A stretch of DNA of 64,000 bases from Rhizobium sp. R634 (GCF_002211305.1 NZ_LOKW01000010.1:57443-121442); one strand, 5' to 3'. Numbered from the stretch's first letter, positions 1 through 8,134 are shown. Notes: generated from the sequence alone by a model not told the origin. Numbers and translations are program-made.

Positions 1-1
1 C

Positions 2-292
2 TGCGTCGAGCAGGCCGGCATGGTCGGCACCGACCGGCAGGATGCGCGAAGCTGGAAGAACTGGGGAGAGAACGTGACCGACAATCCGAGGGAAGGCGAT
101 ATCGCCGTCTTCGCCCGCGGCGCCATGAGCGGCTCGGATGGGCATGTGGGCTTCTTCGTCGCCGACGAGGGCGGGCCGACGGTGAAGATCCTCGGCGGCA
201 ATCAGAGCGACAGCGTCTGCTATCAGAACTATCCGAAGGACGGCGATCTCGGCGGCACGCATTACAAGTTGCTCGGCATCCGCAGGGGATGA
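2..292 (+). CDS. TIGR02594-family protein, 3' part (5' end outside window)
   Basis: The reading frame is open from base 2 to a TGA at 290-292 and has no obvious start inside the window, so this is the C-terminal ~96 residues. The opening residues CVEQAG, followed by a SWKNWG segment, a GDIAVF strand, GHVGFF and a closing GGNQSD...Y.LLGIRRG, match the CHAP/NlpC-P60-like TIGR02594 family, small cysteine hydrolases often found as phage or secreted peptidoglycan amidases. In that family the catalytic Cys lies in the WCSAFVNWC segment just upstream and the His in the GH motif (here GHVGF). Substrate and location cannot be determined from this piece. The next gene is convergent. Confidence 0.7.
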   Translation, partial: CVEQAGMVGTDRQDARSWKNWGENVTDNPREGDIAVFARGAMSGSDGHVGFFVADEGGPTVKILGGNQSDSVCYQNYPKDGDLGGTHYKLLGIRRG

Positions 293-373
293 GCGGATCG
301 CCTGAGCGGGTGCCGGTTGCGGCAGTCCGGCGTGACGGGCTGCCGCGCCGGCGTCACGGCGAAAGGACGATAC

Positions 374-547
374 CTACCAGGCGGTGCGGGCGGCGCCGAG
401 CGCGGTGGTGTGCGGCGAGGAAACGTGGGCGACCTGGGCCTTCAGCGACACGGCGCAGTTGCCCGGGAAAGTCAGCTTGTGCTGCGTCAAATGCTTCAGC
501 AATGCGTCTGCATCGCGCTTCTCGGTAAGCGGAAATGTCACAGTCAT
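374..547 (-). CDS. Small conserved-looking hypothetical protein (57 aa)
   Basis: The protein begins MTVTFPLTEKRDADALLKHL and ends GAARTAW. The chosen ATG at 545-547 is preceded by a strong ribosome-binding site (GGAGGAACTCGC read on the minus strand), which is the main support for a real gene. A longer frame to 583 has no such site. There is no signal peptide and no recognised domain. The first half looks like a small alpha/beta fold with regularly spaced Leu/Ala and Lys. It is convergent with the preceding partial gene and monocistronic. Function unknown. Confidence 0.5.
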   Translation of the reverse strand: MTVTFPLTEKRDADALLKHLTQHKLTFPGNCAVSLKAQVAHVSSPHTTALGAARTAW

Positions 548-689
548 GCGAGTTCCTCCAACGAACCAACTGAGCACCCGCACAAAGTTAAAATCCAGTT
601 TCCATTGCGGCGCAACAAGAAAATTTTAATGATAAAATTAAAATCGATTAATTCTCGGTGTAGGATTTTTAGATCGTTTTAAATGAGGA

Positions 690-791
690 CTAAAGCACGT
701 CGCGATCTTTCAGATTCGCTTCCCGTGCTTTAGATCTTTGTTTTTACGCGTGTCGTTATCGCAAAACCGCGCACACTTTTGCGCGACACGC
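690..791. repeat. Rhizobial palindromic intergenic repeat
   Basis: Two nested hairpins are visible. CTAAAGCACG (690-699) pairs with CGTGCTTTAG (724-733). GCGTGTCG (748-755) pairs with CGACACGC (784-791), and inside that CGCAAAA (760-766) pairs with TTTTGCG (777-783). From memory, this arrangement of a GTCG-TATCGCAAAACCG core facing CACTTTTGCGCGAC recurs in many Rhizobium/Agrobacterium intergenic regions. It ends 9 bp from the stop codon of the Lrp gene and may also stop its transcription. Confidence 0.6.
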
Positions 792-799
792 TGTAGGCG

Positions 800-1285
800 T
801 CACGCCACCCCAAGTTTTGCGATCAATGCGCGGCCGAGCGGCTTCGGACGCTCGCTGCGCAGGACGATGGCCGTCGTCACCGAGCCGTATCGGGCGACGG
901 AATCGACGATGGCCTCCAGACCGGCGGGCGAGGGCACGACGACCTTCAGGTGAAAACAATCCTCCCCCGTCAGCCGCAGCACCTCGATGATCTCAGGCAT
1001 TTCGGCGAACTGCTTCAGGCAGGGTTTGATGTGTTCATGGGTCGTGCGTAGGCGGATGACCGCCATCATGCCCAGGCCGAGGGAGGCGGGATCGACGACC
1101 GCCTTGTAGCCGGTGAGAATGCCGCGCTCCTCGAGCCGCTTCAGCCGCTCGGAGGCGGCCGGCTGGGAGAGGCCGACCTTTCTGCCGAGTTCCGAGACGC
1201 TGATCCGGCCGTCGTCCTGCAGGATCTCGATCATGGCTATATCGGTCGGATCGAGCCCGGCGCGGTAATCGGTCAGTTTTGCCAT
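800..1285 (-). CDS. Lrp/AsnC-family transcriptional regulator (161 aa)
   Basis: This is a one-component DNA-binding regulator of amino-acid-responsive genes. Residues ~10-60 form the AsnC winged helix-turn-helix (DPTDIAMIEILQDDGR, then SVSELGRKVGLSQPAASERL, with RLEERGIL closing the domain). Residues ~70-150 form the RAM ligand-binding domain, with the typical MMAVIRL strand, EVLRLTGEDCFHLKV and a terminal YGSVTTAIVL. Length is normal for the family. It is divergent from the alpha/beta hydrolase gene at 1390 across a ~100-bp gap that must hold both promoters, so that hydrolase is its most likely target besides itself. The ligand cannot be predicted. Confidence 0.93.
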   Translation of the reverse strand: MAKLTDYRAGLDPTDIAMIEILQDDGRISVSELGRKVGLSQPAASERLKRLEERGILTGYKAVVDPASLGLGMMAVIRLRTTHEHIKPCLKQFAEMPEIIEVLRLTGEDCFHLKVVVPSPAGLEAIVDSVARYGSVTTAIVLRSERPKPLGRALIAKLGVA

Positions 1286-1389
1286 CTGCCTTCAATCCAT
1301 CGGTTTTCGCTGTTCTTTTCCGATGAATGCCAATTCTCCCGGCTGCTGTAAACGGACAATATGCGCTGAAAGCAGCCAAGAGGTGAAGC

Positions 1390-1917
1390 GTGAGCAAATT
1401 CATTCATCTGCCGGGCATCGGCAATTCCGGAACCAATCATTGGCAAAGCCTGTGGGAGGAGGCCGATCCTTCCATCCGCCGCTTTTCGCCGGCAAGCTGG
1501 GACGAGCCGAAGCTTTCCGACTGGATCGCGGCCTTGGACCGGGCGGTGCGCTCTGCGGCGGAACCGCCGGTTCTCGTCGCCCACAGCCTTGCCTGCCTGC
1601 TGGTCGCGCATTGGCAGAAGATTTCGGTCGCACCGGCCCGCGGTGCGTTCCTCGTCGCCGTGCCCGATCCTTCCTCCGCGGCCTTTCCGGGGGAGGCGGC
1701 GGGTTTTGCCGGCCCGCCGCGCGAGCGCTTCCGCTTCCCGTCGTTGATCGTGGCGAGCACCGACGATCCCTATGGGTCGCTCGCCCATGCCGAGGCGAGG
1801 GCGGCTGAATGGGGAAGCGACCTTAAAATCATCGGCGCGGCGGGGCATGTCAACGGGCAGAGCGGGCTCGGCGATTGGCCCGAAGGGCTGGCATTGCTGC
1901 GGGCCTTTGCGGGATGA
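1390..1917 (+). CDS. RBBP9/YdeN-type serine hydrolase (175 aa)
   Basis: A small cytoplasmic alpha/beta hydrolase of the DUF1234/RBBP9 (YdeN) type. It opens with HLPGIGNSGTNHWQ, the usual N-terminal strand and oxyanion segment. A catalytic triad can be placed: Ser66 in AHSLAC, Asp125 in ASTDDPYG and His153 in GAAGHVN. The start is a GTG at 1390 preceded by a purine-rich AAGAGGTGAAGC. Length matches the family (170-190 aa). It is divergent from the Lrp regulator at 800-1285. The physiological substrate is unknown; esterase or amidase activity is the family expectation. Confidence 0.85.
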   Translation: MSKFIHLPGIGNSGTNHWQSLWEEADPSIRRFSPASWDEPKLSDWIAALDRAVRSAAEPPVLVAHSLACLLVAHWQKISVAPARGAFLVAVPDPSSAAFPGEAAGFAGPPRERFRFPSLIVASTDDPYGSLAHAEARAAEWGSDLKIIGAAGHVNGQSGLGDWPEGLALLRAFAG

Positions 1918-2015
1918 AGATTTAAATCGAGCGGGAGGCGATTTGATCTTATAGTCCCGTGGCCTCCAATGGGGGTGAGGCCTTGTGCGGGCAGGGCGCG
2001 TGCTTTGCCAAGGCG

Positions 2016-2098
2016 GGGTGGTCAGCCCCGTCCTTCGAGGCCCCTGCGGGGCACCTCATCAGGATGAGGCTGGAGAGAGGGCGGTGCTTGGCTCGCCG
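2016..2098. repeat. RIME-like palindromic repeat, copy next to argG
   Basis: The core is CGTCCTTCGAGG, then a CCCCTGCGGGG hairpin, then CACCTC-ATCAGGATGAGG (2029-2069). It is followed by GCTGGAGAGAGGGCGGTGCTTGGCTCGC, which is shared almost exactly with the copy at 3968-4046. It lies just downstream of argG. Related copies are at 10632, 24867, 36117, 52408-52602 and in the array at 58153. Assignment to the RIME family is from memory. Confidence 0.7.
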
Positions 2099-2119
2099 GA
2101 AGGCGGGGCTTGGGGAAGG

Positions 2120-3334
2120 TCACCCTCCGTTGCGGGCTGCCCAGTTTTTGAGCCGCAAGCCGTTGAGCCGGATGAAGCCTTCGGCGTCGCGGTGGTCGTA
2201 GGTGATCGAGCTTTCCTCGAAGGTGACGAGGTCGGCGGAGTAGAGCGACGCGGGGGAGGTGCGGGAGATGACCGTGGCGCTTCCTTTGTAGAGCCTGACC
2301 GTCACTTCGCCGCTGACGAAGGCCTGGCTGCGGTCGATCAGGGCCTGCAGCATTTCCCGCTCGGGCGCGAACCAGAAGCCGTTATAGATCAACTCGGCGT
2401 AGCGGGGCATGATCTCGTCTTTCAGATGGGCGGCGGCCCGATCGAGCGTGATGGATTCGATGCCGCGATGGGCAGCAAGCAGGATCGTGCCTCCCGGTGT
2501 TTCGTAAACACCCCTCGACTTCATGCCGATGAAGCGGTTTTCGACGAGATCGAGCCGTCCGACGCCGTGCCGTCCGCCGAGCCGGTTGAGTTCGCTCAGC
2601 AGGGCCGCCGGCGTCATAAGCCTGCCGTTCACGGAAACCGGGTCGCCGCCTTCGAAGCCGATGGTGATGGTCTCGGGAGCGTCGGGTGCATCGACGGGAT
2701 CGACCGTGCGCTGATAGATGTAAGCGGGCGCGATCTCGGCTGGATTCTCGAGGATCTTGCCTTCGGTCGAGGTGTGCAGGAGATTGGCGTCGATCGAAAA
2801 GGGCGCTTCGCCGCGTTTGTCGCTCGGCACCGGGATCTGGTGCCTCTCGGCATATTCCAGAAGCTGAGCGCGGGAGCGGATGTCCCACCGGCGCCATGGG
2901 GCGACGACTTCGAGCGACGGATCGAGCGCACTGACGGCGAGCTCAAAACGGACCTGATCATTGCCCTTGCCGGTCGCGCCGTGGGCGATGGCATCCGCGC
3001 CGACTTCCCGGGCTATGGTGACGAGATGCTTGGCAATCAGCGGCCGGGCGATGGAGCTGCCGAGGAGATATTGCCCCTCATAGAGCGCGTTCGCCCTGAG
3101 CATGGGAAACACGAAATCCTGGACGAATTCCTCGCGCAGATCGACGATACGGATGTCTTTGACGCCAAGCATTTCGGCCTTCGCCCGCGCCGGCTCGAGT
3201 TCCTCGTCCTGGCCGAGATCGGCGGTAAAGGTGACGACTTCGCAGCCATAGGTCTCCTGCAGCCATTTGAGGATGATCGACGTATCCAGTCCGCCCGAGT
3301 AGGCGAGGACGATTTTTGCTTTCTTTCTTGCCAT
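2120..3334 (-). CDS. argG: Argininosuccinate synthase
   Basis: Catalyses ATP-dependent condensation of citrulline with aspartate to argininosuccinate, the penultimate step of arginine synthesis, in the cytoplasm. The 404-aa product carries the N-type ATP pyrophosphatase P-loop AYSGGLDTS at residues 11-19, the ADLGQ segment, the citrulline/aspartate-binding [15 protein letters not shown] block and [17 protein letters not shown]. The ATG at 3334 is chosen because GGAGAGAAC lies just upstream; an in-frame start 30 codons earlier lacks such a site. Rhizobia often carry two argG genes, and this one beside an Lrp regulator could be the second copy, but that needs the rest of the genome. It is divergent from the Lrp gene at 3459 with ~125 bp between. 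Confidence 0.95.
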   Translation of the reverse strand: MARKKAKIVLAYSGGLDTSIILKWLQETYGCEVVTFTADLGQDEELEPARAKAEMLGVKDIRIVDLREEFVQDFVFPMLRANALYEGQYLLGSSIARPLIAKHLVTIAREVGADAIAHGATGKGNDQVRFELAVSALDPSLEVVAPWRRWDIRSRAQLLEYAERHQIPVPSDKRGEAPFSIDANLLHTSTEGKILENPAEIAPAYIYQRTVDPVDAPDAPETITIGFEGGDPVSVNGRLMTPAALLSELNRLGGRHGVGRLDLVENRFIGMKSRGVYETPGGTILLAAHRGIESITLDRAAAHLKDEIMPRYAELIYNGFWFAPEREMLQALIDRSQAFVSGEVTVRLYKGSATVISRTSPASLYSADLVTFEESSITYDHRDAEGFIRLNGLRLKNWAARNGG

Positions 3335-3458
3335 TTGTTCTCTCCACAGGAATACGTGGAACGATAGATCAAGCCGGTCGCAATGAGCTTGCGAATTATC
3401 CCAGAAATTGCGAAACTTTGGCATATAATGCCGCCTTAGGATTCTGCAGAGCTATTAA

Positions 3459-3926
3459 ATGCCAATCACTCTCGATCCCATCGATCGCCATATTCTGCGC
3501 GTCCTTCAGCGCGACGGGCGTATCTCGAATGTCGAACTGGCAAAGGAGGTTGGGCTCTCACCCTCGCCATGCCTGCGCCGCGTGCGGCTGCTGGAAGAAG
3601 CGGGGATCATCGATCGCTATGTCGCCGTGCTCGACCCTGAAAAAGTCGGGGCCGGGCTGACGGTTTTCGCCCGCGTGTGGTTCAAGACGCAGGATGCCGA
3701 AGTCACGCTGCGCTTTGCCGAAGCCATCAGGCGCTTTCCGGAAGTGATGGAATGCTACCTGACGACAGGAGAGTGCGATGCGGTTCTAAGGATCGTCACC
3801 GCCGATCTGCACAGCTATTGGCGCTTCCAGGCGGATCACCTGACCCGTATTCCGAGCGTGCTCAGCGTGAAGACCGATGTGCCGATGGAGACGCTGAAGC
3901 GGAGCTACGAGCTGCCGTTGCGATAG
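3459..3926 (+). CDS. Lrp/AsnC-family transcriptional regulator (155 aa)
   Basis: The N-terminal winged HTH spans residues ~6-55 (DPIDRHILRVLQRDGRIS, NVELAKEVGLSPSPCLRRV, LLEEAGIIDRYVAVLDPEKVG). The C-terminal RAM domain has ARVWFKTQDAEVTLRFAEAI, VMECYLTTGECDAVLRI and a terminal SVLSVKTDVPMETLKR. The SPSPCLRRV recognition helix and the MECY-TGECD pattern are typical of true Lrp-like activators (BkdR/Lrp subgroup). It is divergent from argG across a ~125-bp gap, so direct control of argG by an amino-acid ligand is the natural hypothesis. Residues agree with family length; nothing is unusual in the sequence. Confidence 0.93.
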   Translation: MPITLDPIDRHILRVLQRDGRISNVELAKEVGLSPSPCLRRVRLLEEAGIIDRYVAVLDPEKVGAGLTVFARVWFKTQDAEVTLRFAEAIRRFPEVMECYLTTGECDAVLRIVTADLHSYWRFQADHLTRIPSVLSVKTDVPMETLKRSYELPLR

Positions 3927-3967
3927 ATGCCGCCTTGGCCAGCGAGCAAGTGGGGGTTTGCCGAGCC

Positions 3968-4046
3968 GGTGGCCAGCCCCGTCCTTCGAGGCCCCTGCGG
4001 GGTACCTCAGGATGAGGCTGGAGAGAGGGCGGTGCTTGGCTCGCTG
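3968..4046. repeat. RIME-like repeat, second copy flanking argG-lrp
   Basis: Direct repeat of 2016-2098: GGTGGCCAGCCCCGTCC, TTCGAGGCCCCTGCGGGG, TACCTCAGGATGAGGCTGGA and GAGAGGGCGGTGCTTGGCTC. It lacks the extra ATC in the dyad of the first copy. The two copies are in the same orientation and enclose exactly the argG and lrp genes. Confidence 0.7.
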
Positions 4047-4103
4047 GAAAGCGTTGCGGCACAATGTTGCGTCTTCGCCGCGCGGCACACGGGCCTGCGC
4101 GGG

Positions 4104-4636
4104 CTACTTCAGCCGGAAGCGGCCGCTTTCCATGGCCTTGGCGATCGCGTCGCAGGTCTCGTCGGTGCTCAGGCCTGTGACCGGCAGCGCGTGGGGTTCC
4201 AATGCGCCGAGATTGGCGAATTGGCGGTGGAGGTCGGAGATTGGTGCGGGCTCGGTCAGGGTTTCGCCGCCGCGTTCGCGGCAGCGTTTGATGGCTTCGT
4301 CGAGGTCGGGGCGGAGGACGATGTAGTGGAGGGGGCTTCGATCACCCGGAAGGCATCCAGGAACCAGGGGCCGATGATGCCGTCGAGCAGGACGAAGAAG
4401 CCGCCTTTGGCATAGCGGGCTGCCGCGCCTGCCAGCACATCCATCACCGTTGCATTCTGGGACTGGGCGTCGGGTTGCCACGGTGGGATGGAGCCTGTCT
4501 TGATGAAGCTCCAGAAATCGTCGGAATGCAGGTGGACCTTCGGGCTGCCGGGCAGCTGCGCGATGCGGCTTGCGGCGGTGGTTTTGCCTGAGCCGGGCGG
4601 ACCCGTCAGGATGAGGATTTCGTTGGGGCGGAACAT
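4104..4636 (-). pseudogene. P-loop nucleoside/small-molecule kinase-like gene with a -1 frameshift
   Basis: The frame starting at 4636 begins MFRPNEILILTGPPGSGKTT (Walker A at residues 12-19), continues through HSDDFWSFIKTG and ends in sense at GPWFLDAFRVIEAP. The homologous continuation, LHYIVLRPDLDEAIKRCRER then GGETLTEPAPISDLHRQF, is in another frame and stops at 4104. Restoring one C (one G on the plus strand in the G5 run at 4331-4335) rejoins the two into a 177-aa chloramphenicol-phosphotransferase/AAA_33-like kinase with the expected R-x-x-x-R lid (RCRERGG). As read, translation runs ~25 residues out of frame to a stop at 4256. It may be a decayed gene, a slippage-prone tract or a sequencing error in the homopolymer. 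Confidence 0.8.
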
Positions 4637-4805
4637 CTGGCGTCGTCGGTCGGGTCTCTGTCAGGGCAGGCGTCGTAGGCCTTATTCCATCCGACATATC
4701 TTGCCGATGCAAGTGGCGTCGATATTGCGCTTCCGTCCCGTGCCCGCCGTTGCAAGCGCTCCGTCGCGTTCCTACCTCTCGATAAGCTGATGCCGCGGAG
4801 GGGCG

Positions 4806-5057
4806 ATGGGCGACCAAGATGCGAAGACTAGGAAACGGCGGCCTCGTCGCGATTCCGGATCTTTCTTCAGAGCGCTTGCTGAGGCGGCTTTCGACGCCGA
4901 TGACGAAATCGGCCTTCTCGTGGCGGTCGCCTGCATCCTCATCCTGGTGATCAGCTACACGTCCAGCACACTATGCGGGCTGGCTGTCTGGGGCTGGAGA
5001 GTTGGCCGGATCTGGCTCGTTCGGGCGCGGCGAGGCAAGGCGCTTGTTCGATGGTGA
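4806..5057 (+). CDS. Small basic membrane protein, hypothetical (83 aa)
   Basis: The N-terminus is very basic (KTRKRRPRR) and is followed by a predicted membrane stretch from about residue 37 to 70 (IGLLVAVACILILVISY, then LCGLAVWGW), ending with RARRGKALVRW. The ATG at 4806 is preceded by GGAGGGGCG, a good ribosome-binding site. It is divergent from the kinase-like pseudogene. No family is recognised. The upstream frame could be fortuitous, so confidence is modest. Confidence 0.4.
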   Translation: MGDQDAKTRKRRPRRDSGSFFRALAEAAFDADDEIGLLVAVACILILVISYTSSTLCGLAVWGWRVGRIWLVRARRGKALVRW

Positions 5058-5069
5058 TGTAAGGGGTCT

Positions 5070-5302
5070 GTTTCTGCCCCTCATCCGGCTGCCGCCACCT
5101 TCTCCCCGCTTGCGGGGAGAAGGGACAAGTCGCGACCTCTCCGTCTCTCTTCAGCCTCTCGCAGGGCACGTTCCCTCTCCCCGTCGGAAGGGGGAGAGGG
5201 TTAGGGCGAGGGGCGGTTATCGGCACAAACCGGACGCCTCGGCCTTGTGCCGAGGATCTTCTGCACCGGAGGCAGATGCTCGGGACAAGCCGGAGCATGA
5301 CG
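5070..5302. repeat. Cluster of three rhizobial palindromic repeats
   Basis: A 307-bp gene-free gap holds, in order: CCCCTCATCCGGCTGCCGCC with a TTCTCCCCGC-ttg-CGGGGAGAA hairpin (about 5078-5130); a TCCCTCTCCCCG/GGGGAGAGGG-type dyad ending GGCGAGGGGC (about 5169-5216); and GCCTCGGCCTTGTGCCGAGG plus AGATGCTCGGGACAAGCC-GGAGCATGACG (5237-5302). The last element recurs at 27178-27247 and, inverted, at 32201-32272. No coding potential is evident. Confidence 0.65.
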
Positions 5303-5364
5303 ACGGGCGCGCGTTTGTCGCCAGCCAAGACGGTGGCGATCGGCGCGCAGGCTTGTGCTTGCGA

Positions 5365-6204
5365 CTATGCCTTCAACGCCGCGGCGTAATCGGCGGCGTA
5401 GGTCTTCAGCGAGCGCGGGGGCTTGCCGGTCAGGGTTTCGACGTCGCCGGTGGTGACGGCGGTCCAGCCCTGGCGGACGGGATAGAAGATCGAGGCGAGG
5501 AAGCTCGCGTAATCGGCCGGCACGCCGGCGCCGGTCAGGATGGTGATGAAGGCCTCGTCGGTGATGGCGTTATAGGCGATCGGCTTGCCGACAGTCTCGG
5601 AGAGGATGGCGGCCGCCTGCTCGTAGGACAGGGCTTCCGGGCCGGTGAGGTTGAAGGCCTTGCCGTCGAAGGCGGAGGAGGTCAGCGCGGCGACGGAGCT
5701 TGCGGCGATGTCGCGGGCATCGATGAAGCTCGACTTGCCGTCGGCGGCCGGAAGCGCGATCTGGCCGTGGTCGACGCCCGGCTTCCAGAAGGTGTGGAAA
5801 TTATCGGAGAACCAGTTCGGGCGCAGGATGACGTAAGGCGTGCCGGATTTTTCGAGCGCGATCTCGACCTGGCGATAGGGAATGGAATCATCGGCATCGA
5901 CGCCGATCACGCTCTGGAAGACGACCTTCACCTTGCGGCTTGCGGCCGCTTCGATGACCGGCAGCAGCATGCCCTTGGCATCGACATAGCCCGAGGCCAG
6001 CAGCACATGGGCGCGGTCGACGCCCTCGAAGGCCGGGCCAAAGGTTTCGGGCCTGGCATAATCGAAGACGACGCCTTCGGCGCCGGCGACCGGCTTGCCC
6101 GCGCGGGAAGCGGCCTTGACGGCTTCGCCCTTGGCGAGAAGCCCTTCCACCACATGCCTGCCGACGGTGCCCGTCGCGCCGAGAACGAGAATCTTGTTGC
6201 TCAT
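5365..6204 (-). CDS. NmrA-like NAD(P)-binding protein / SDR-type reductase (279 aa)
   Basis: An atypical short-chain dehydrogenase of the NmrA/QOR2 group. The Rossmann motif GATGTVG is at residues 9-15, followed by the R34-type basic residue in AASRAGKP, which usually favours NADP(H). VVFQSVIGVDAD and the substrate-side YVILRPNWFSDNF motif are typical of quinone-reductase-like members, and the C-terminal part has LTGPEALSYEQAAAILSE. A catalytic YxxxK pair is not convincing, as in most NmrA relatives. Start ATG at 6204 follows AAGGAGAG on the minus strand. It is divergent from a HxlR regulator across 153 bp that hold an inverted repeat; induction by electrophiles or quinones through that regulator is the likely control. 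Confidence 0.88.
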   Translation of the reverse strand: MSNKILVLGATGTVGRHVVEGLLAKGEAVKAASRAGKPVAGAEGVVFDYARPETFGPAFEGVDRAHVLLASGYVDAKGMLLPVIEAAASRKVKVVFQSVIGVDADDSIPYRQVEIALEKSGTPYVILRPNWFSDNFHTFWKPGVDHGQIALPAADGKSSFIDARDIAASSVAALTSSAFDGKAFNLTGPEALSYEQAAAILSETVGKPIAYNAITDEAFITILTGAGVPADYASFLASIFYPVRQGWTAVTTGDVETLTGKPPRSLKTYAADYAAALKA

Positions 6205-6217
6205 GCCACTCTCCTTG

Positions 6218-6254
6218 GTATCTATTGGAAACTATCTAACGATTGGATAGATAC
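6218..6254. promoter_or_regulatory. Inverted repeat between reductase and HxlR genes (candidate operator)
   Basis: GTATCTAT (6218-6225) and ATAGATAC (6247-6254) are exact inverted repeats separated by 21 bp, in the shared divergent promoter region and 14 bp upstream of the reductase start. HxlR dimers characteristically bind such widely spaced dyads next to target promoters. Assignment of this site to the neighbouring HxlR protein is inference. Confidence 0.5.
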
Positions 6255-6357
6255 AGGCAAATCAGGATTGGAAAAGAGAGCACTTTTTCGTAACCTGGTT
6301 TCGTCGGGGAAACCTACGCTTCCCCTGGAGAAATCTAAACCGGCAAAGAGAGAGCAG

Positions 6358-6735
6358 ATGAAGGCGATCGAACAGGCCTATGACGTTTTTGAGGATCGCT
6401 GCCCGACCCGGTTGGTGCTGGACCGGCTGGCGGACAAATGGGCGCTGCTCATTCTCGACCGGCTGAAGAGCGGGCCGGTGCGCTTCAACCATATCCGCCG
6501 CGATATCAAGGGCATATCGCAGAAGGTTCTGGCGCAGACGCTGCGCAAGCTGGAGCGGAACGGTCTGATCTCGCGGACGATCTTTCCCACCGTGCCGGTC
6601 ACCGTCGAATATGCGCTGACGCCGCTCGGGCGCACGTTGACCGACACGGTGTCGGCGCTGACACATTGGGCGGAAAAGAACATGGACGCGATCTTTGCCG
6701 CGCAGCGCGCCTATGACGAGGCCTATGCGGATTAG
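6358..6735 (+). CDS. HxlR-family transcriptional regulator (125 aa)
   Basis: A winged-helix MarR-superfamily repressor or activator. The family core CPTRLVLDRLADKWALLILD, LKSGPVRFNHIRRDIKGISQ, KVLAQTLRKLERNGLISR and the wing VEYALTPLGRTL are all present. Cys15 sits just before helix 2 at the position used as a redox or electrophile sensor in YodB/HypR-type members. A much longer upstream frame is open by chance; the ATG at 6358-6360 follows AAAGAGAGAG and gives family length. It is divergent from the NmrA-like reductase, its probable target. Confidence 0.92.
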   Translation: MKAIEQAYDVFEDRCPTRLVLDRLADKWALLILDRLKSGPVRFNHIRRDIKGISQKVLAQTLRKLERNGLISRTIFPTVPVTVEYALTPLGRTLTDTVSALTHWAEKNMDAIFAAQRAYDEAYAD

Positions 6736-6785
6736 GGCATGATGCCGGCGCCTGGCGGCGATTTTCCGGCACCATGCTCTTCCGG

Positions 6786-7646
6786 TCAGTTCAGGATATC
6801 GGCCAGCCACTGCCTAACGCTGCGCGGCGCCATTGCGAGGCGGCGCTGTGCGCTCGTTTCTTCTGCAATGACATTGTCCGGCGCCTGGGCGAGCGCCTGA
6901 TAAAGGCCGACGACGGTGGCGGCGGCACCGAGGCCGAACAGCGGGGTGAGGAGATCTCCAAAGCCTTCCGGCGACAGCGCTTCGAAGGCGACCGGACGGC
7001 CGAGATGGCGGGAGAAGCCCTGTGCCAGCGCCGCGCCATCGAGGCCGGGACGTTGCCCGACGCCCACGAGGCCGCTCACCGAATGATCGACAAGCAGCCG
7101 TTCGGCGACTTCGGCGACATCCAGATGGGAACTCCACGACACGGCGAAATCGGCGCCGAAGGGGTAACGCAATATGCCTTCGGCTTTCACCGTCTCGAAT
7201 ATCGGTGGAAGCAGGAGATTTTCGAGATAAAGCCGCGGCTCGACGATCGCATGGGAGAGGCCGCTTTCGCGAACGCCGCGGGTGAGGATCGCGACGGCGC
7301 TGTCGTCAGGCGCCTGCAAGACCGATCCGGGGCTGTCGACGATCGATCCGCTGGTCGAGATCACCACGCGGCCGGGCCTGGCACGGTTGATGGCTTCGAC
7401 GATGCTTTTCGCCTGCCGCACGCGCTCGGGCTCGGCCGTCACCGGCAGGTGAACGAATACACCATCAGCATGGCGATAGGCGGAAACCAGGGATTCGACC
7501 GAGCCGTTGTCGACCGCGACGGTGGGTTTTCCTTCCAGCGCGGCGGTGTTGCGCACCGCGCCTACAGCGGCTTTGCCGGAGGCCAGCAGACGCCTGAAGA
7601 GCGGCCCGCCCTGCGCGCCGGCGGCGCCATGGATGACGTAAGACAT
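6786..7646 (-). CDS. NmrA-like NAD(P)-binding protein, second copy of the module (286 aa)
   Basis: The Rossmann motif GAAGAQGG is at residues 7-14 and AVRNTAALEG at about 31-40. HADGVFVHLPV, RVVISTSGSIV and an IVEPRLYLENLLLPPIF stretch correspond to the substrate-side loop of NmrA/QOR2-type reductases. The start at 7646 is chosen over 7673 because AAAGGAAATCGC lies immediately upstream on the minus strand. It is only distantly similar to the reductase at 5365-6204, so this is not a recent tandem duplication. It is divergent from the HxlR gene at 7738 with a near-perfect dyad between them. Its substrate is unknown. Confidence 0.85.
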   Translation of the reverse strand: MSYVIHGAAGAQGGPLFRRLLASGKAAVGAVRNTAALEGKPTVAVDNGSVESLVSAYRHADGVFVHLPVTAEPERVRQAKSIVEAINRARPGRVVISTSGSIVDSPGSVLQAPDDSAVAILTRGVRESGLSHAIVEPRLYLENLLLPPIFETVKAEGILRYPFGADFAVSWSSHLDVAEVAERLLVDHSVSGLVGVGQRPGLDGAALAQGFSRHLGRPVAFEALSPEGFGDLLTPLFGLGAAATVVGLYQALAQAPDNVIAEETSAQRRLAMAPRSVRQWLADILN

Positions 7647-7658
7647 GCGATTTCCTTT

Positions 7659-7683
7659 CATTAGTGCAGACATTGCATTAATG
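7659..7683. promoter_or_regulatory. Inverted repeat upstream of NmrA-like gene (candidate HxlR operator)
   Basis: CATTAGTGCA (7659-7668), a 5-bp spacer and TGCATTAATG (7674-7683) form a dyad with a single mismatch. It sits 13 bp upstream of the reductase start and 55 bp upstream of the HxlR start. A further GTGCAGTAATG half-site follows at about 7687-7697. Its position suggests repression of the reductase. Confidence 0.5.
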
Positions 7684-7737
7684 TTGGTGCAGTAATGAAG
7701 TCAGTTACGTCAAATGCACTATTGGAGAAAAATCGGC

Positions 7738-8070
7738 ATGGGCGAAAATAAATTGCCGCAATGCGGCGTCGAGCGCTTCCTGCTGCTGCTCGACGGCCCG
7801 TGGGCAACGCTGCTCGTGCGCGAGCTGCTGCACGGCCCGAGACGCTTCACCGAGCTGCGGGAGACATTGGCGGGGATCAGCGCCCATACGCTGACGCACC
7901 GTTTGCGCAGATTCGAAGCGCATGGGCTGGTGACGCGCACGGCCTATGCCGAGACGCCGCCGCGCGTGGTCTATGAACTCACGGACCTGGGAAGATCGCT
8001 GAGCGACGTGCTGAATGCGATGAACGCCTGGGGCGAAACCATTCCGGACGACAGGCTGGAGCGGCTTTGA
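7738..8070 (+). CDS. HxlR-family transcriptional regulator (110 aa)
   Basis: Core motifs are CGVERFLLLLDGPWATLLVR, ELLHGPRRFTELRETLAGIS, AHTLTHRLRRFEAHGLVTR and the wing VVYELTDLGRSL. The N-terminal Cys9 again precedes the first recognition element, the usual redox-sensing position. The ATG at 7738 has GGAGAA at a suitable distance; the upstream in-frame ATG at 7714 has none. It is divergent from the second NmrA-like gene, its likely target, with the dyad 7659-7683 between them. Confidence 0.92.
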   Translation: MGENKLPQCGVERFLLLLDGPWATLLVRELLHGPRRFTELRETLAGISAHTLTHRLRRFEAHGLVTRTAYAETPPRVVYELTDLGRSLSDVLNAMNAWGETIPDDRLERL

Positions 8071-8134
8071 GCGCCCGTCGCGGTCTGGTCGGCGGGCGTC
8101 TCGCAAGACGGCGATCGATGTAGAGCGCGCCGGC

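Noticed and set aside
1985..3367. 460-aa open frame on the plus strand over argG
   Set aside because: Exact antisense of a clear argG; GC-rich codon bias keeps the opposite strand open. No domain or ribosome-binding site.
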